Shown: positions 9,017-18,301 of the stretch, piece after piece | Numbering within the stretch: the first letter of the stretch is position 1 | How the letters are laid out: each line of letters opens with the position of its first letter | From: Leptothermofonsia sichuanensis E412 | GTDB lineage: Bacteria > Cyanobacteriota > Cyanobacteriia > Leptolyngbyales > Leptolyngbyaceae | Direction of reading: 5' to 3' | DNA length: 64,000 bases | Assembly (NCBI RefSeq): GCF_019891175.1 | Contig: NZ_CP072600.1 | Coordinates: 2,852,001 to 2,916,000 of the forward strand | Notes under the pieces: generated by a model | What the model saw: the letters and a program-made list of their open reading frames with translations, nothing else | Told to the model about the DNA's origin: nothing | Databases searched by the model: none | Made by a program: the position numbers and the translations under genes

Positions 9017-9502
9017 TGATTGAATCTTGAATTTTAGTGGCGAACAAATCTACTCACGCTATAATGCATCACAATGGAAGCTGTTGCGGATAGTAGACTC
9101 TTAGGGGTTCCGCTGAGCAAGCCTGTGTTAGTGCTTGGGTACAGCTTATCTCGCCAGGCTTTTCGTATATTTATGACAAAAGCTGGTGTCCCCCTTCAGG
9201 GGATGGCCATTTTGCTGATAAGGTTGATTGAATTCGCTGTCAATCGCCCTATCCAACCGCTCTGGGGCTGCTAAAGCCTATCCGAAAAGCCTTAACTGCC
9301 AAAGCCCGGTCCTAACTTCAGGAAGCCTTCGGATAAGCTTTAGACACATCTTCACCTCGGGATGGGACGGTTTCATTGTTGCCTTTGCGTAGTCAGGAGT
9401 TCTTAAAAATCTGCGCAAGTGGTTCTTTTTGTGGACAAAGGTGAGTGGATGCAGACTTTACGCTATCCTCACCGTAAAAAATTTTTGAGGAATTTAAACT
9501 GA
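9017..9502 (+). other. 486-bp leader region upstream of rne
   Basis: No convincing gene. It holds a 70-bp palindromic repeat (9273-9342) and ends in a good ribosome site, GAGGAA, ten bases before the rne ATG. Long untranslated leaders that allow RNase E to control its own mRNA are known in other bacteria; whether this one does so is inference. Confidence 0.5.
9273..9342 (-). repeat. MITE-like palindromic repeat, family A (copy 1)
   Basis: Terminal inverted repeats AAAGCCTATCCGAAAAGCC and the complement of GCCTTCGGATAAGCTTT bound a 70-bp unit. Read on the minus strand it aligns with the copies at 25219-25302 and 29357-29426, including the internal CTTCCT. Confidence 0.8.
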
Positions 9503-11644
9503 ATGCCGAAGCAAATTATTATCGCCGAGCAGCATAGAATCGCTGCTGTTTTTTCCGAAGATCAGATCCAGGAACTTATCGTCGCTACGGGTAGCCATCA
9601 AGTCAGTGATATTTATCTCGGAATTGTAGAAAATGTTTTGCCTGGAATTGATGCGGCTTTTGTCAATATTGGAGATAGTGAACGAAACGGCTTTATCCAT
9701 GTCACTGATTTAGGTCCCCTGCGCAAACGCCGCACGGCAGGGTCGATCACTGAACTGCTGGAACCCCAACAGAAAGTCCTGGTTCAGATTATGAAGGAGC
9801 CAACCGGGAATAAGGGTCCCCGGTTGACGGGTAACATTTCCCTCCCAGGGCGCTACCTGGTGCTGATGCCCTACGGCAAAGGCGTTAACCTTTCCCGCCG
9901 GATTCGGAATGAGAACGAGCGCAATCGCCTGCGGGCACTGGCAATCCTGGTAAAACCAGCCGGGATGGGAATTGTTGTCCGCACGGAAGCGGAGGGAATG
10001 CCAGAGGATGCCATCATTGAAGACCTGGAAGCCCTTCAACGCCAGTGGGAAAACGTGTTGCAGGAGGCAATGACGACCCGTGCTCCAGCATTGCTAAACC
10101 GGGATGATGATTTCATCCAGAAAGTATTAAGAGATGTTTACAGTGCCGATGTTAATCGAATTGTGGTGGACTCCCACACGGGGTTGAAACGGGTCAAACA
10201 GCACCTGATGAACTGGGGCGGCGGTAAGATGCCCCCCGGTGTTTTGATTGACCATCACCGCGATCGCATCCCCATTCTGGAATACTTCCGGGTTAATCCG
10301 GCGATTCGGGAAGCACTAAAGCCCAGGGTGGACCTGCCCTCTGGGGGCTACATTGTGATTGAGCGGACAGAGGCTCTGACTGTCATTGACGTAAACTCCG
10401 GCTCCTTCACCCGTTCCGCGACTGCCCGTGAAACGGTATTGTGGACGAACTGTGAAGCTGCCACGGAAATTGCCCGCCAGTTACGCCTGCGCAATATTGC
10501 CGGAGTCATTGTCGTAGACTTCATTGATATGGACTCCCGGCGGGACCAGTTGCAGGTATTGGAACACTTTAATAAAGCCCTGCGGGCAGACAAAGCCCGT
10601 CCCCAGATTGCTCAACTATCTGAACTGGGGCTGGTTGAACTCACTCGTAAACGCCAGGGTAAGAACATTTACGAAATTTTTGGGCGTTCCTGTCCGACTT
10701 GTGGTGGCATCGGACACCTGGTCCACCTGCCAGGCGAACCAGACAGTGAAGAAGGGGAACCGATTGAACGTCCTGCTGCTGCCATACGGGAACCCCGCAC
10801 CATTGAAGCACGGGGACGACGGGGACGGGATAGCGGGCTGCCGGATATTCCCGGCGTTTCTGACCTGTTCTGGGAAGACCGTAGTGAAGATACGGACGAC
10901 GGCAATGACTTGCAAGACATCGGGCTGAGCCATCCCAACTACCAGGAAGTAGGCGGGAATAATCGTCGTCGTCGCCGTCGCCGGGATGATGATCGCCCAC
11001 CTCGGACTGGCTATGGAGCACCCGTTGCAAAAGCAGAACCAGGGACCGATGCAGACCCCTATGCACCGGCTGAAGAGTCTGCTTTCCCGGTCAGAAATGA
11101 GCGGGGACGGGGACGGGGACGGGGACGGGGACGGGATGGCGATCGCAATGAAACTGGAGGAGCGCCTCCGGAACCGAGCACCCTGCAAGAAGCAACCGAA
11201 GCAGGCTATGGGGACGAGCGGCGGAGTCGCAGACGGGACTCGAACAAACCCACTGAGCCGCCTGAATTTGTGTCTGTGGAAATGACCCCAGAAGAGCAGG
11301 ATGTCTATGCCTGGATGGGTATTTCTCCCCTCACCCTGGCAACCCAGGAAGTGAAAAATCCCAAGTCAGCAATTATTTCCATCGTCCTGCCTGGAGAAGC
11401 CCCGCCCCCGGTTGAATTGGAAACCAGTGCTGCGGTCACGACCTCTGGTGGATCAACTGTGCAGGCACCTGTTCGGCGATCGCCCATCAAACCAGAAGAG
11501 GACGGGGCAATTTCTGCCCCTGAGTTATCCAGCCCGGTGGAAGTCAGCCCGGTGCAAGTCACCTCTGAACCTGAACCATCAGAACCTGAAGGTGCCGTCG
11601 TCCGTCGTCGTCGCCGCCGTTCGTCTGCGGCAGCGGGTGAATAG
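9503..11644 (+). CDS. rne: ribonuclease E (cyanobacterial type)
   Basis: A 713-residue endoribonuclease that starts mRNA decay and processes stable RNAs. The S1 domain occupies about residues 35-120. The catalytic acidic residues lie in ALTVIDVNSGS and VIVVDFIDMD, followed by the zinc-link CPTCGG. After about residue 420 comes a non-catalytic tail rich in Arg, Asp and Pro, with RRRRRRR, an RGRGRGRGRGR tract, and near the end VVRRRRRRSSA. That last peptide matches the element reported in cyanobacterial RNase E to bind PNPase. It is 11 bp upstream of rnhB and probably cotranscribed with it. Confidence 0.96.
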   Translation: MPKQIIIAEQHRIAAVFSEDQIQELIVATGSHQVSDIYLGIVENVLPGIDAAFVNIGDSERNGFIHVTDLGPLRKRRTAGSITELLEPQQKVLVQIMKEPTGNKGPRLTGNISLPGRYLVLMPYGKGVNLSRRIRNENERNRLRALAILVKPAGMGIVVRTEAEGMPEDAIIEDLEALQRQWENVLQEAMTTRAPALLNRDDDFIQKVLRDVYSADVNRIVVDSHTGLKRVKQHLMNWGGGKMPPGVLIDHHRDRIPILEYFRVNPAIREALKPRVDLPSGGYIVIERTEALTVIDVNSGSFTRSATARETVLWTNCEAATEIARQLRLRNIAGVIVVDFIDMDSRRDQLQVLEHFNKALRADKARPQIAQLSELGLVELTRKRQGKNIYEIFGRSCPTCGGIGHLVHLPGEPDSEEGEPIERPAAAIREPRTIEARGRRGRDSGLPDIPGVSDLFWEDRSEDTDDGNDLQDIGLSHPNYQEVGGNNRRRRRRRDDDRPPRTGYGAPVAKAEPGTDADPYAPAEESAFPVRNERGRGRGRGRGRDGDRNETGGAPPEPSTLQEATEAGYGDERRSRRRDSNKPTEPPEFVSVEMTPEEQDVYAWMGISPLTLATQEVKNPKSAIISIVLPGEAPPPVELETSAAVTTSGGSTVQAPVRRSPIKPEEDGAISAPELSSPVEVSPVQVTSEPEPSEPEGAVVRRRRRRSSAAAGE
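11102..11136 (+). repeat. hexanucleotide microsatellite in rne
   Basis: About five tandem GGGGAC units encode the Arg-Gly run of the RNase E tail. Because the period is six, changes in copy number keep the frame. Confidence 0.85.
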
Positions 11645-11655
11645 GCAAGCGCAAA

Positions 11656-12312
11656 ATGGGTCGCAGGCGAAATTCTGCTGTCGAGCAGTTAACAGTTCCC
11701 GGACTGGCTGATTTGCCTCCATTTCAGGGGATTATCGCGGGGGTAGACGAGGTGGGACGGGGGGCATTATTTGGCCCCGTGGTTGCCGCGGCTGTCATTC
11801 TGCCCGATACTGCCCTCACAGATCTGTCTGCTGCGGGTGTAACGGATAGCAAACTGCTTTCGCCTGAACAGCGGCAGGCACTTGCCATCGAGATCCGTTC
11901 TCTGGCAATTGATTGCCAGGTGGGCTGTGCCTCCGTCGCTGAAATTGACCGGCTCAATATCCTCCAGGCTTCCCTGCTGGCCATGAAGCGGGCAATCACA
12001 AAGCTGAAAGTACAGCCAGAGCTTTGTCTGATTGATGGCAATCAACGAGTTCCGGGATTGTTACTTCCCCAGCAGCCCATGATTAAGGGAGATCAGCGAT
12101 CGCTCCCCATTGCCGCTGCCAGCATCCTTGCTAAGGTCTGGCGTGACGAGCTAATCACCCGGCTCGCTGTCAGATATCCCCAATACCACCTGGCATCCAA
12201 CAAAGGGTATGGGACACCTTCCCACCGCAAGGCAATCCAGCAGTTTGGACCCTCGCGGTTTCACCGGACTTCTTTCAGTCCCTGTCGAGTGCGAGAACAG
12301 CGGGAATCGTAG
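11656..12312 (+). CDS. rnhB: ribonuclease HII
   Basis: A 218-residue enzyme that cuts RNA in RNA-DNA hybrids, including single misincorporated ribonucleotides. The acidic active site is visible: Asp and Glu in GVDEVGRGALFGP, Asp in LIDGNQ, and a later Asp in the KVWRDEL segment. The C-terminal HRKAIQQFGPSRFHRTSF segment is also typical. It follows rne by 11 bp and starts with ATG; the rne-rnhB pair is common in cyanobacteria. Confidence 0.95.
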   Translation: MGRRRNSAVEQLTVPGLADLPPFQGIIAGVDEVGRGALFGPVVAAAVILPDTALTDLSAAGVTDSKLLSPEQRQALAIEIRSLAIDCQVGCASVAEIDRLNILQASLLAMKRAITKLKVQPELCLIDGNQRVPGLLLPQQPMIKGDQRSLPIAAASILAKVWRDELITRLAVRYPQYHLASNKGYGTPSHRKAIQQFGPSRFHRTSFSPCRVREQRES

Positions 12313-12390
12313 TGTAAAGTTCCGCGATACACTACCCACAAGCACTCCGCACAGATCATGAAGATTTGCTAAAGTCTGTCGGATAAAGGC

Positions 12391-12464
12391 GTTGCTGAAA
12401 AGCAATATGAATCGAAACGAAGTTTCGAGCATATAGCACCCTTTTCATATCCAGAATCAGCAAC
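12391..12464 (+). repeat. MITE-like palindromic repeat, family B (copy 1)
   Basis: Starts GTTGCTGAAAAGC and ends CAGAATCAGCAAC, with an internal palindrome GAAACGAAGTTTC. Related copies are at 29030-29102, 43282-43355, 45272-45344 and 48737-48806. Confidence 0.8.
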
Positions 12465-12884
12465 TCCCTGTCGGATAAAAAGTTCAGCTCGAATAACCAT
12501 GGCTTAATTGTTCCTGTCTCAGGTGAGCCAGTTCATTAGATCTGATTTCTTCACCTTTGACACAAACTAATTTACAATCCCTTCTAAACGACCATCCAAG
12601 GTGTCAATCCAGTTTCTTTTCCATTTCTAGAATTGCAATCTGAGCATTGTCTCAATTATCTCTACAAAGTTGCTTGTCTTATTCGTTAGTTCAACCGTAT
12701 TTCGTGTTAGTTTCCAGATTCAAGTTCAAGCTGCTAAAGTTTATGAGCTGGGTGATGTTGAGGCACTTAAATGGAGCGGTGCCATCTTGCCAGGGCTATT
12801 TGTGCTTCAACATTGTCCAACAAAGCACTAGTGGTCTGTCAAATTAAATTTGACAGGTAACTGAATACTGAAAGGCTGATTGAA

Positions 12885-12933
12885 GTTAAATTTTGAGGGT
12901 CTGCGACCCGTCAAAATTTTCCTGACGGAACAC
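12885..12933 (-). repeat. dispersed repeat GACGGGTCGCAGACC (copy 1)
   Basis: The reverse complement of this 49-bp block matches 15088-15135 with few differences, sharing AAAATTTTGACGGGTCGCAG. Confidence 0.75.
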
Positions 12934-13029
12934 TAGTGCGGGTTGGCGAAAATAACCTGCCAGTTTCAAGTTGAACCACAAAGACACCAAGCATACTAAG
13001 AAACTTTGTGTCCCTTCGTGCCTTTGTGG
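12934..13029 (+). repeat. 96-bp dispersed repeat (CACAAAGACACCAAG), copy 1
   Basis: Aligns almost base for base with the reverse complement of 37609-37720, sharing GGTTGGCGAAAATAACC and TTGAACCACAAAGACACC. The other copy carries an extra 17-bp tandem duplication. Confidence 0.85.
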
Positions 13030-13124
13030 TGAAAAACTTCCACTGCTGCAAGATTTGAGTAAACTTTCCGTAAGACCGTTTGCGGATCAAATCACCCACT
13101 GGCATCACCCATCGGATCACTCAA

Positions 13125-13457
13125 ATGACTGGTTCACGCCCTTTTTCCCGCCGTTCCTATTCCAATCCCTTATCTTTGACCCTGGGGTTACTCCTGCTCG
13201 GTGCCGGGGAGGTTCAGGCTTTGCCGCCTCCAGAGGACATTCCAGAAGAAGTCTTGCGGGCAGAGATCATCACTGGGGCGAGATCGCCTATTGACGGTGA
13301 ACCACTTACGGCAGAAGAATATGCCCAACTGCGAGCTGAACTGGCAGAAGCTCCTCCGGAGAAAATTGAGCTTGCTCCGATCATTACCCGGAATATCAGA
13401 TTGCTCCGTCTGCGTAAATTTATCAGAACCTTTTTCCCATTCATCCCGATCAAGTGA
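13125..13457 (+). CDS. small secreted protein, unknown function
   Basis: A 110-residue protein. From the ATG at 13125 it has a basic start, a hydrophobic core (LSLTLGLLLLGAG) and a likely signal-peptidase site at VQALP, so it is probably exported. The mature part is acidic first (PPPEDIPEEVLRAEIITGAR) and basic at the end (LRLRKFIRTFFPF). I do not recognise a named family, though it has the look of conserved cyanobacterial periplasmic proteins. An upstream in-frame ATG at 13080 is less likely because it would push the signal peptide inward. Confidence 0.6.
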   Translation: MTGSRPFSRRSYSNPLSLTLGLLLLGAGEVQALPPPEDIPEEVLRAEIITGARSPIDGEPLTAEEYAQLRAELAEAPPEKIELAPIITRNIRLLRLRKFIRTFFPFIPIK

Positions 13458-13491
13458 TGGCAGGGGTTGCTCCTGCTGTCAGGAAACCCTG

Positions 13492-13583
13492 TATAGCGGT
13501 TCTCAATCGAGTAAGGTATGGGACAGGTAGAGTGAGAGCGCTCCGCACCTTCACTCTACTTCACACCCTTGAAAAGAATTATA
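13492..13583 (-). repeat. MITE-like element, family C (copy 1)
   Basis: A 92-bp unit bounded by TATAGCGGTTCTCAA and the complement of TTGAAAAGAATTATA, with an inner hairpin around CACTCTACTTCACACCC. It is related to the copy at 23009-23102, which interrupts a gene. It occupies part of the 341-bp gap before gdhA; the rest of that gap shows nothing clear except the gdhA ribosome site AGAGG. Confidence 0.7.
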
Positions 13584-13798
13584 GACCTGATTTTGTATCA
13601 AACTACACATTTCTTTTCATAATCCTGGGGATCAACCTGCCTCAAAGCCCCAATTAATCGGGCACGATAGAGAAAGATAACTCAATCGCTCTTGCCAAAT
13701 ACGTTCGGGTCATGTGAGTGGGGATTTATACCGAACAGACTGAACGGTTACGGCTGAAAGTTCCTTTGGCACCAGCGACTTACTGAGAGGTACGGAGT

Positions 13799-15088
13799 AT
13801 GGCAGGTTCTTTATTGTCTGATGCCGGTCAACGGCTAGAGCAGGCGTTGAAATACACTACGATTTCAGAGGATGCGATCGAATCTCTGAAATTTCCCCAA
13901 ACTAGTCTCACTGTTTCTATCCCGGTTCGGATGGATGATGGCTCTCTGAAAGTCTTCCAGGGTTATCGGGTACGTTATGACGATACCCGTGGTCCTGGAA
14001 AGGGGGGGGTTCGCTACCATCCCAGTGTCACGCTGGACGAGGTGCAGTCCCTCGCCTTCTGGATGACCTTCAAGTGCGCGGCGCTGAGTCTTCCCTTTGG
14101 AGGTGCCAAGGGTGGTATCACAGTCAACCCCAAGGAACTTTCCCGGATGGAACTGGAGCGGTTGAGTCGAGGCTATATTGATGCGATCGCTGACTTCATT
14201 GGACCGGATGTTGATATCCTGGCACCTGATGTATATACCAATGCGATGGTTATGGGCTGGATGATGGATCAGTACAGCATCATCAAGCGGCAAATCAGCC
14301 CTGCGGTCGTCACAGGCAAGCCCATCAGCATGGGCGGCAGCTTGGGGCGGGAATCTGCCACCGCAATGGGCGCATTTTTTGTTATCCAATCTATGTTGCC
14401 CAAGTTTGATCGCCCCCCGGAAACCACAACGGTTGCTATCCAGGGCTTTGGGAATGCTGGTGCAATTCTGGCAGAATTGTTGTACAAAGCAGGCTTCAAA
14501 GTTGTGGCAGTCAGCGATTCCCAGGGTGGCATTTATTCCAGAGGCGGGTTGGATATTCCCAGCATTCGCCATTTCAAAGAGTCCAGCCGTCGAATCCAGG
14601 CAATGTACTGTGTAGATACTGTTTGCCACACGACAGCAGAAGAAGTGCTGACCAACGAAGATTTGCTAACGCTGGATGTAGATGTCCTGGTGCCTGCTGC
14701 TTTGGAAAATCAAATTACGGAAGCCAATGCGGCAAATATCCGGGCAAAGATGATCTTTGAAGTTGCCAATGGACCCATTACATCCGCTGCCGATCACATT
14801 CTGGAAGCCAACGGAATTTACGTCTTTCCTGACATTCTGGTGAATGCCGGGGGGGTTACTGTCAGCTACTTTGAATGGGTTCAAAACCGCAGTGGTTTGT
14901 ACTGGACGCTTGAGGAAGTGGATCAACATTTGAAGCATCGAATGGTGCAGGAAGCAGAGAACATCTGGGCGATCGCCCGTGATTTATCTATCCCCATGCG
15001 AACGGCTGCCTATGTCCACGCCCTTTGCCGGTTAGGAGATGCAATCAGCGCTAAAGGAACGAGGGACTATTATCTGAATGGACGGTAG
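13799..15088 (+). CDS. gdhA: Glu/Leu/Phe/Val dehydrogenase (glutamate dehydrogenase type)
   Basis: A 429-residue enzyme that interconverts glutamate and 2-oxoglutarate plus ammonia, using NAD(P). The N-terminal domain has the catalytic lysine motif PFGGAKGGITVNP and the substrate segment RYDDTRGPGKGGVRYHP. The C-terminal Rossmann domain shows IQGFGNAGAILAE. Length fits the 420-430 residue hexameric class. The start is supported by AGAGG eight to twelve bases upstream. No operon partner is visible; the next gene is convergent. Amino-acid specificity is inferred from overall similarity, so a leucine/phenylalanine role is not fully excluded. Confidence 0.92.
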   Translation: MAGSLLSDAGQRLEQALKYTTISEDAIESLKFPQTSLTVSIPVRMDDGSLKVFQGYRVRYDDTRGPGKGGVRYHPSVTLDEVQSLAFWMTFKCAALSLPFGGAKGGITVNPKELSRMELERLSRGYIDAIADFIGPDVDILAPDVYTNAMVMGWMMDQYSIIKRQISPAVVTGKPISMGGSLGRESATAMGAFFVIQSMLPKFDRPPETTTVAIQGFGNAGAILAELLYKAGFKVVAVSDSQGGIYSRGGLDIPSIRHFKESSRRIQAMYCVDTVCHTTAEEVLTNEDLLTLDVDVLVPAALENQITEANAANIRAKMIFEVANGPITSAADHILEANGIYVFPDILVNAGGVTVSYFEWVQNRSGLYWTLEEVDQHLKHRMVQEAENIWAIARDLSIPMRTAAYVHALCRLGDAISAKGTRDYYLNGR

Positions 15089-15135
15089 TGTTCCCTCAGA
15101 AAAATTTTGACGGGTCGCAGACCTTCAAAATTGAC
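15088..15135 (+). repeat. dispersed repeat GACGGGTCGCAGACC (copy 2)
   Basis: Begins at the gdhA stop codon and matches the reverse complement of 12885-12933. Confidence 0.7.
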
Positions 15136-15173
15136 AAATCGAGAGAAAACCTCCGAGGTCTGGGTAAGCCTGA

Positions 15174-16946
15174 CTAAAACCCTCGACTAATCACACATGC
15201 CGCTTCCAGAACGATCGCCCCATTTTCTTCCATGAGTGCACATCGTTCTACCGCCTGTTGTAAAACTGGCGTTTTTCCAGCCTCCAGCAGGTTGGCTGCT
15301 TCAGTGGCGGCAGGCTGGTACTGCTGAAGCCATGATCTACGAAGGTATCGGGGTGTGAATGTTTGTGCGTCAACAATCCAGAAATCGATTCCATACTTCT
15401 GGATAAATTGACGCACCTGCTCCGGATCGGTGCTGTACTGAGCCTGAATCTGGTCATTTACCCGCACTTGAAACTGGCTGTAGTAGCCCCAGTGATAGGG
15501 AATAGCATACTCCCGTGCTACCAGTACGGAGCGATGGGTGAACGTCGGCAGATTATTTGCCTCCAGCAGCGTTGCGGCAATCAGGGTATCTTTGGGCTGC
15601 TGGGCAAGAAAGCGGTAGATCTCCGGGGTCCGACCGGTTAAATAGCCAGGAAGAGGATTTCCAAACGCTCGCAGAAAAGGGTAAGAGGTTTTGAGATGGG
15701 CGATCGCCGGATACATGACCAGTGTCAGGGTCAAAAGTCCCATCAGCCCCCAGGCAATCCCTTGATTTACTAAAGTCCTCTGGGGTGTAGCCTGTTTTCG
15801 CTTAACCCTCTTAAACAAAGCATCCAGCAGGATGGTCAGTGACACGGCGGCGGCGATCGCCAGCACCATTCGCAAGCTATGTTGGGTATAACGGTTGGGC
15901 AGATGTAGCTTAAACAGCATCAGATGAGCCGCTCCAAAAAGCACCAGCGACGACAACAGTGTCCATGGCAGAACATTGATCGCTGCTGTTACCTGCCTTA
16001 CGAGCGGAAACCGTGCTGGGTAGCGGAGCAGCAAAGGGAGGGCCAGACCCACTAACATTGGCGGTGGCAGAAAAACACGCTCTGGTCGGGCAAGCATTCC
16101 ACTGCGCTCAGAAAATAACCAGTAGGTCCAGGGACTGTCGCTGAAGAAGCTATTACGACCGGAGTAGCCAAACTCTGGCATCTGCTGTGCCTGGGCAGCC
16201 GTGAGCACGGGGCCAAACTCAGAGCTACCCTGCAAGGCAAATGGCAACAGCACGATCGCTCCTGCAACTAATCCCAATCCACAAAACAGGTAAGCTTTGC
16301 ATTCCCTGGATAACCTCGGTAGCCCCCTGTTCCACTGAACCAGAGAGAACACCAGAACCCCGCAAGAAATAAACATCACCTGGGGATAGAACAAACCCTG
16401 GAGGGCGATCGTTGCCAAACAGGGCAGCAATGACCGGCGTGCCAGGTAATATAAAAATGCCAGAAACAGTGGATACAGAAAGGCTCTAGGGGTTGCCGAA
16501 TAAAGATCATCTGCCATCATCAGGTTCTGACTCATCAGCAGGGATGCCAGAAAGCCTGCGAATGGTACAGGCAGAATTTGCAGAGTAACGCCAAAGCAGT
16601 AGACAGCCGCGATCAGTCCCAGCAGGACTGGCAGAAGTTTACTGAACACTAGCGGTTCAATGCCAAGCTTCGCGGCAAACCCGTAAACCGTGGTATAGCC
16701 CACCGGGGCAACCGACTGGAAGTAGTCAGCAATCAGGTCATTGGGAAACAGTTCAGGATCAATCAATCGCTGGATCCAGAACACATGCTGGCGAGCATCG
16801 TCCTGCACGGTGAACGCTTGAGCAAATGCCGCCTGTAAGGAAATCAGTCCAATCATCCCGGCACAGGTGAGGCTGAGACAAAACCAGAACCCTGCGCTGA
16901 CTCTGGAAGACTTGGTGTTGATTAACATTTGCAGACCAGTGGGCAT
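15174..16946 (-). CDS. polytopic membrane protein, GT-C-like, unknown function
   Basis: A 590-residue protein with about ten to eleven hydrophobic helices and a soluble C-terminal segment (about 420-590). The first outside loop after helix 1 holds QDDARQHVFW, similar in place and kind to the acidic motif of GT-C glycosyltransferases, so a lipid-linked sugar transfer role is plausible but unproven. I start it at ATG 16946 because AAGGAGG lies seven bases upstream. The frame is open a further 18 codons to 17000, but those are made of purine-rich repeat sequence. It is followed upstream by the LPG-synthase-TM gene on the same strand and may share its transcript. Confidence 0.7.
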   Translation of the reverse strand: MPTGLQMLINTKSSRVSAGFWFCLSLTCAGMIGLISLQAAFAQAFTVQDDARQHVFWIQRLIDPELFPNDLIADYFQSVAPVGYTTVYGFAAKLGIEPLVFSKLLPVLLGLIAAVYCFGVTLQILPVPFAGFLASLLMSQNLMMADDLYSATPRAFLYPLFLAFLYYLARRSLLPCLATIALQGLFYPQVMFISCGVLVFSLVQWNRGLPRLSRECKAYLFCGLGLVAGAIVLLPFALQGSSEFGPVLTAAQAQQMPEFGYSGRNSFFSDSPWTYWLFSERSGMLARPERVFLPPPMLVGLALPLLLRYPARFPLVRQVTAAINVLPWTLLSSLVLFGAAHLMLFKLHLPNRYTQHSLRMVLAIAAAVSLTILLDALFKRVKRKQATPQRTLVNQGIAWGLMGLLTLTLVMYPAIAHLKTSYPFLRAFGNPLPGYLTGRTPEIYRFLAQQPKDTLIAATLLEANNLPTFTHRSVLVAREYAIPYHWGYYSQFQVRVNDQIQAQYSTDPEQVRQFIQKYGIDFWIVDAQTFTPRYLRRSWLQQYQPAATEAANLLEAGKTPVLQQAVERCALMEENGAIVLEAACVISRGF

Positions 16947-17017
16947 GACATGCCCTCCTTTTAACCCAACCCCCGACTCCTGTCCCCTATCCCCTGCCAT
17001 CTACCACCTGCCACCTG

Positions 17018-17986
17018 CTACCTGCTACCTGATCCCTGTTTCAATCGACGTAAGGTTACCAGATAGTAGTTGAAGAATGGAAGTCCCGCGATCGCTGGAA
17101 TCAGGTAGCGGGATGTGCACAATACTCCCAGGGCGGCAGCAGTTGCGGCATTGAAGTAGGGCTGATAGAGCCAGATCAGGGCTGCATCACGGGTGCCTAC
17201 TCCAGCAAAAGTGAGCGGTAGCAAGCCTGCCAGGATGGCTAAGGGGGAGAGTGCCAGGTTTCTTATAAACGGTGTCCAGGCATTCAGCGCCAGGATAAAG
17301 AGCCAGATCTGAAGCAGGTGCAGAAACCAGATAAAAACGGAGGTGAAGGTGATTTTCAGGAGTTGAGCGCGATCGCCCCAAAAATAGTCATACATCTCGC
17401 GCCATGCCGTTTGTAGATTTGCCAGTCTTGCCTTGACGGACTTAGGCGATATTGCCTGTCCTATAGAGAAAAATAACTGGGCGAATTGGGGTGAACCCAG
17501 CAACAGCCCACCTGTAGCCAATCCTGCCATAACGGCGATCGTCATGCCCCAGAAAAACCAATCTTTTTGCGGATAGAGCAACAGCCCAAAGGCGCACCAC
17601 AGAAGCAGGGAAAGCATATCACAGGCTTTTTCAAAGATGACCAGCGAGAGCGCCAGGGACCCGCTCAGATGCCCCCGCTCCCGCATAAAGTAAGCTTTGG
17701 CAATATCCCCCATCTTTGATGGCATTACCATATTTAGAGTGCTGGCAACCAGGATCAGTTGGTTCGCATCGAGAATAGGGAGGGAGGGACGGTATCGAGT
17801 ATCGGGCATCAACTGCTGCAACCGCCAGGAGGTGATCATCGTAATTGGTACCACCATCCCCAGACTAATTAGCATCCATGAACCATGACAGGTTTGGAAC
17901 ACCTGAATCAGCTCTCGCAAGTCAATCTTCCAGTAGATCACGGCCAGGACCAGAAGGCTAAACGCAATAGAGATGAGACGTGTCAT
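17018..17986 (-). CDS. lysylphosphatidylglycerol synthase TM-region / UPF0104 family protein
   Basis: A 322-residue membrane protein with about eight helices. It has the pattern of the PF03706 family: an early helix-loop with WRLQQLM, then PSKMGDIAKAYFMRE near residue 95, and PLTFAGVGTRDAALIWLY near 260. The G-x-G-x-RD motif is typical of the family. Members without the C-terminal synthetase domain are often found beside glycosyltransferases and are thought to act as lipid flippases. The next gene downstream is a GT-C-like protein, so a joint role in envelope glycolipid formation is a reasonable inference. Confidence 0.8.
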   Translation of the reverse strand: MTRLISIAFSLLVLAVIYWKIDLRELIQVFQTCHGSWMLISLGMVVPITMITSWRLQQLMPDTRYRPSLPILDANQLILVASTLNMVMPSKMGDIAKAYFMRERGHLSGSLALSLVIFEKACDMLSLLLWCAFGLLLYPQKDWFFWGMTIAVMAGLATGGLLLGSPQFAQLFFSIGQAISPKSVKARLANLQTAWREMYDYFWGDRAQLLKITFTSVFIWFLHLLQIWLFILALNAWTPFIRNLALSPLAILAGLLPLTFAGVGTRDAALIWLYQPYFNAATAAALGVLCTSRYLIPAIAGLPFFNYYLVTLRRLKQGSGSR

Positions 17987-18301
17987 TTTGTAAAGTTAGA
18001 AATTTTGCTTGTTTTCTGTTCCACTAACCCGTTTGAAGGGTACTTTAGTTCAAGGCAAAGATAATTTCTCAGAAATTTGAAAACGCTGTACAGTTTGAAA
18101 TAGTCAGAGGAACACTACCTGGTGCTTAAAGTCACTGAATGGAGCGATCGCGATCACTGACAACCGAGAAGATTTTTATAAAGCTGCCTAAAGGGGCATT
18201 CCAGTATTGTTCATAATTTGACATTCCTTCCGGTCAGACATTTTAAATCTGGAATACAGTGTCAAGCCTGGAAACTTAATTGAATCTTGCAAGAAGCATC
18301 C
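17987..18301. other. intergenic region between divergent genes
   Basis: 315 bp between two divergently transcribed genes. It is AT-rich in parts and must hold both promoters, but I see no clear repeat, hairpin or operator. Confidence 0.4.

Larger units (their letters stand above)
12313..13124. other. repeat-rich intergenic region
   Basis: No intact gene. From the left it holds a family-B palindrome (12391-12464), then about 400 bp without clear features, then a GACGGGTCGCAGACC-type repeat (12885-12933) and a 96-bp dispersed repeat (12934-13029). Between 12630 and 12833 one frame reads like the end of a secreted protein (LVLFVSSTVF, then AKVYELGDVEALKW) with no start codon; it may be a gene remnant. 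Confidence 0.5.

Noticed and set aside
9074-9274. 66-codon frame upstream of rne
   Set aside because: No ribosome site and no recognisable motif, and it runs up to a palindromic repeat; more likely rne leader.
10616-11188. Long minus-strand frames with Ser-Pro runs
   Set aside because: They mirror the Arg/Gly microsatellite and low-complexity tail of rne.
13865-14629. 254-codon open frame on the minus strand
   Set aside because: It lies wholly inside gdhA on the opposite strand and has no domain; the gdhA protein is well conserved.
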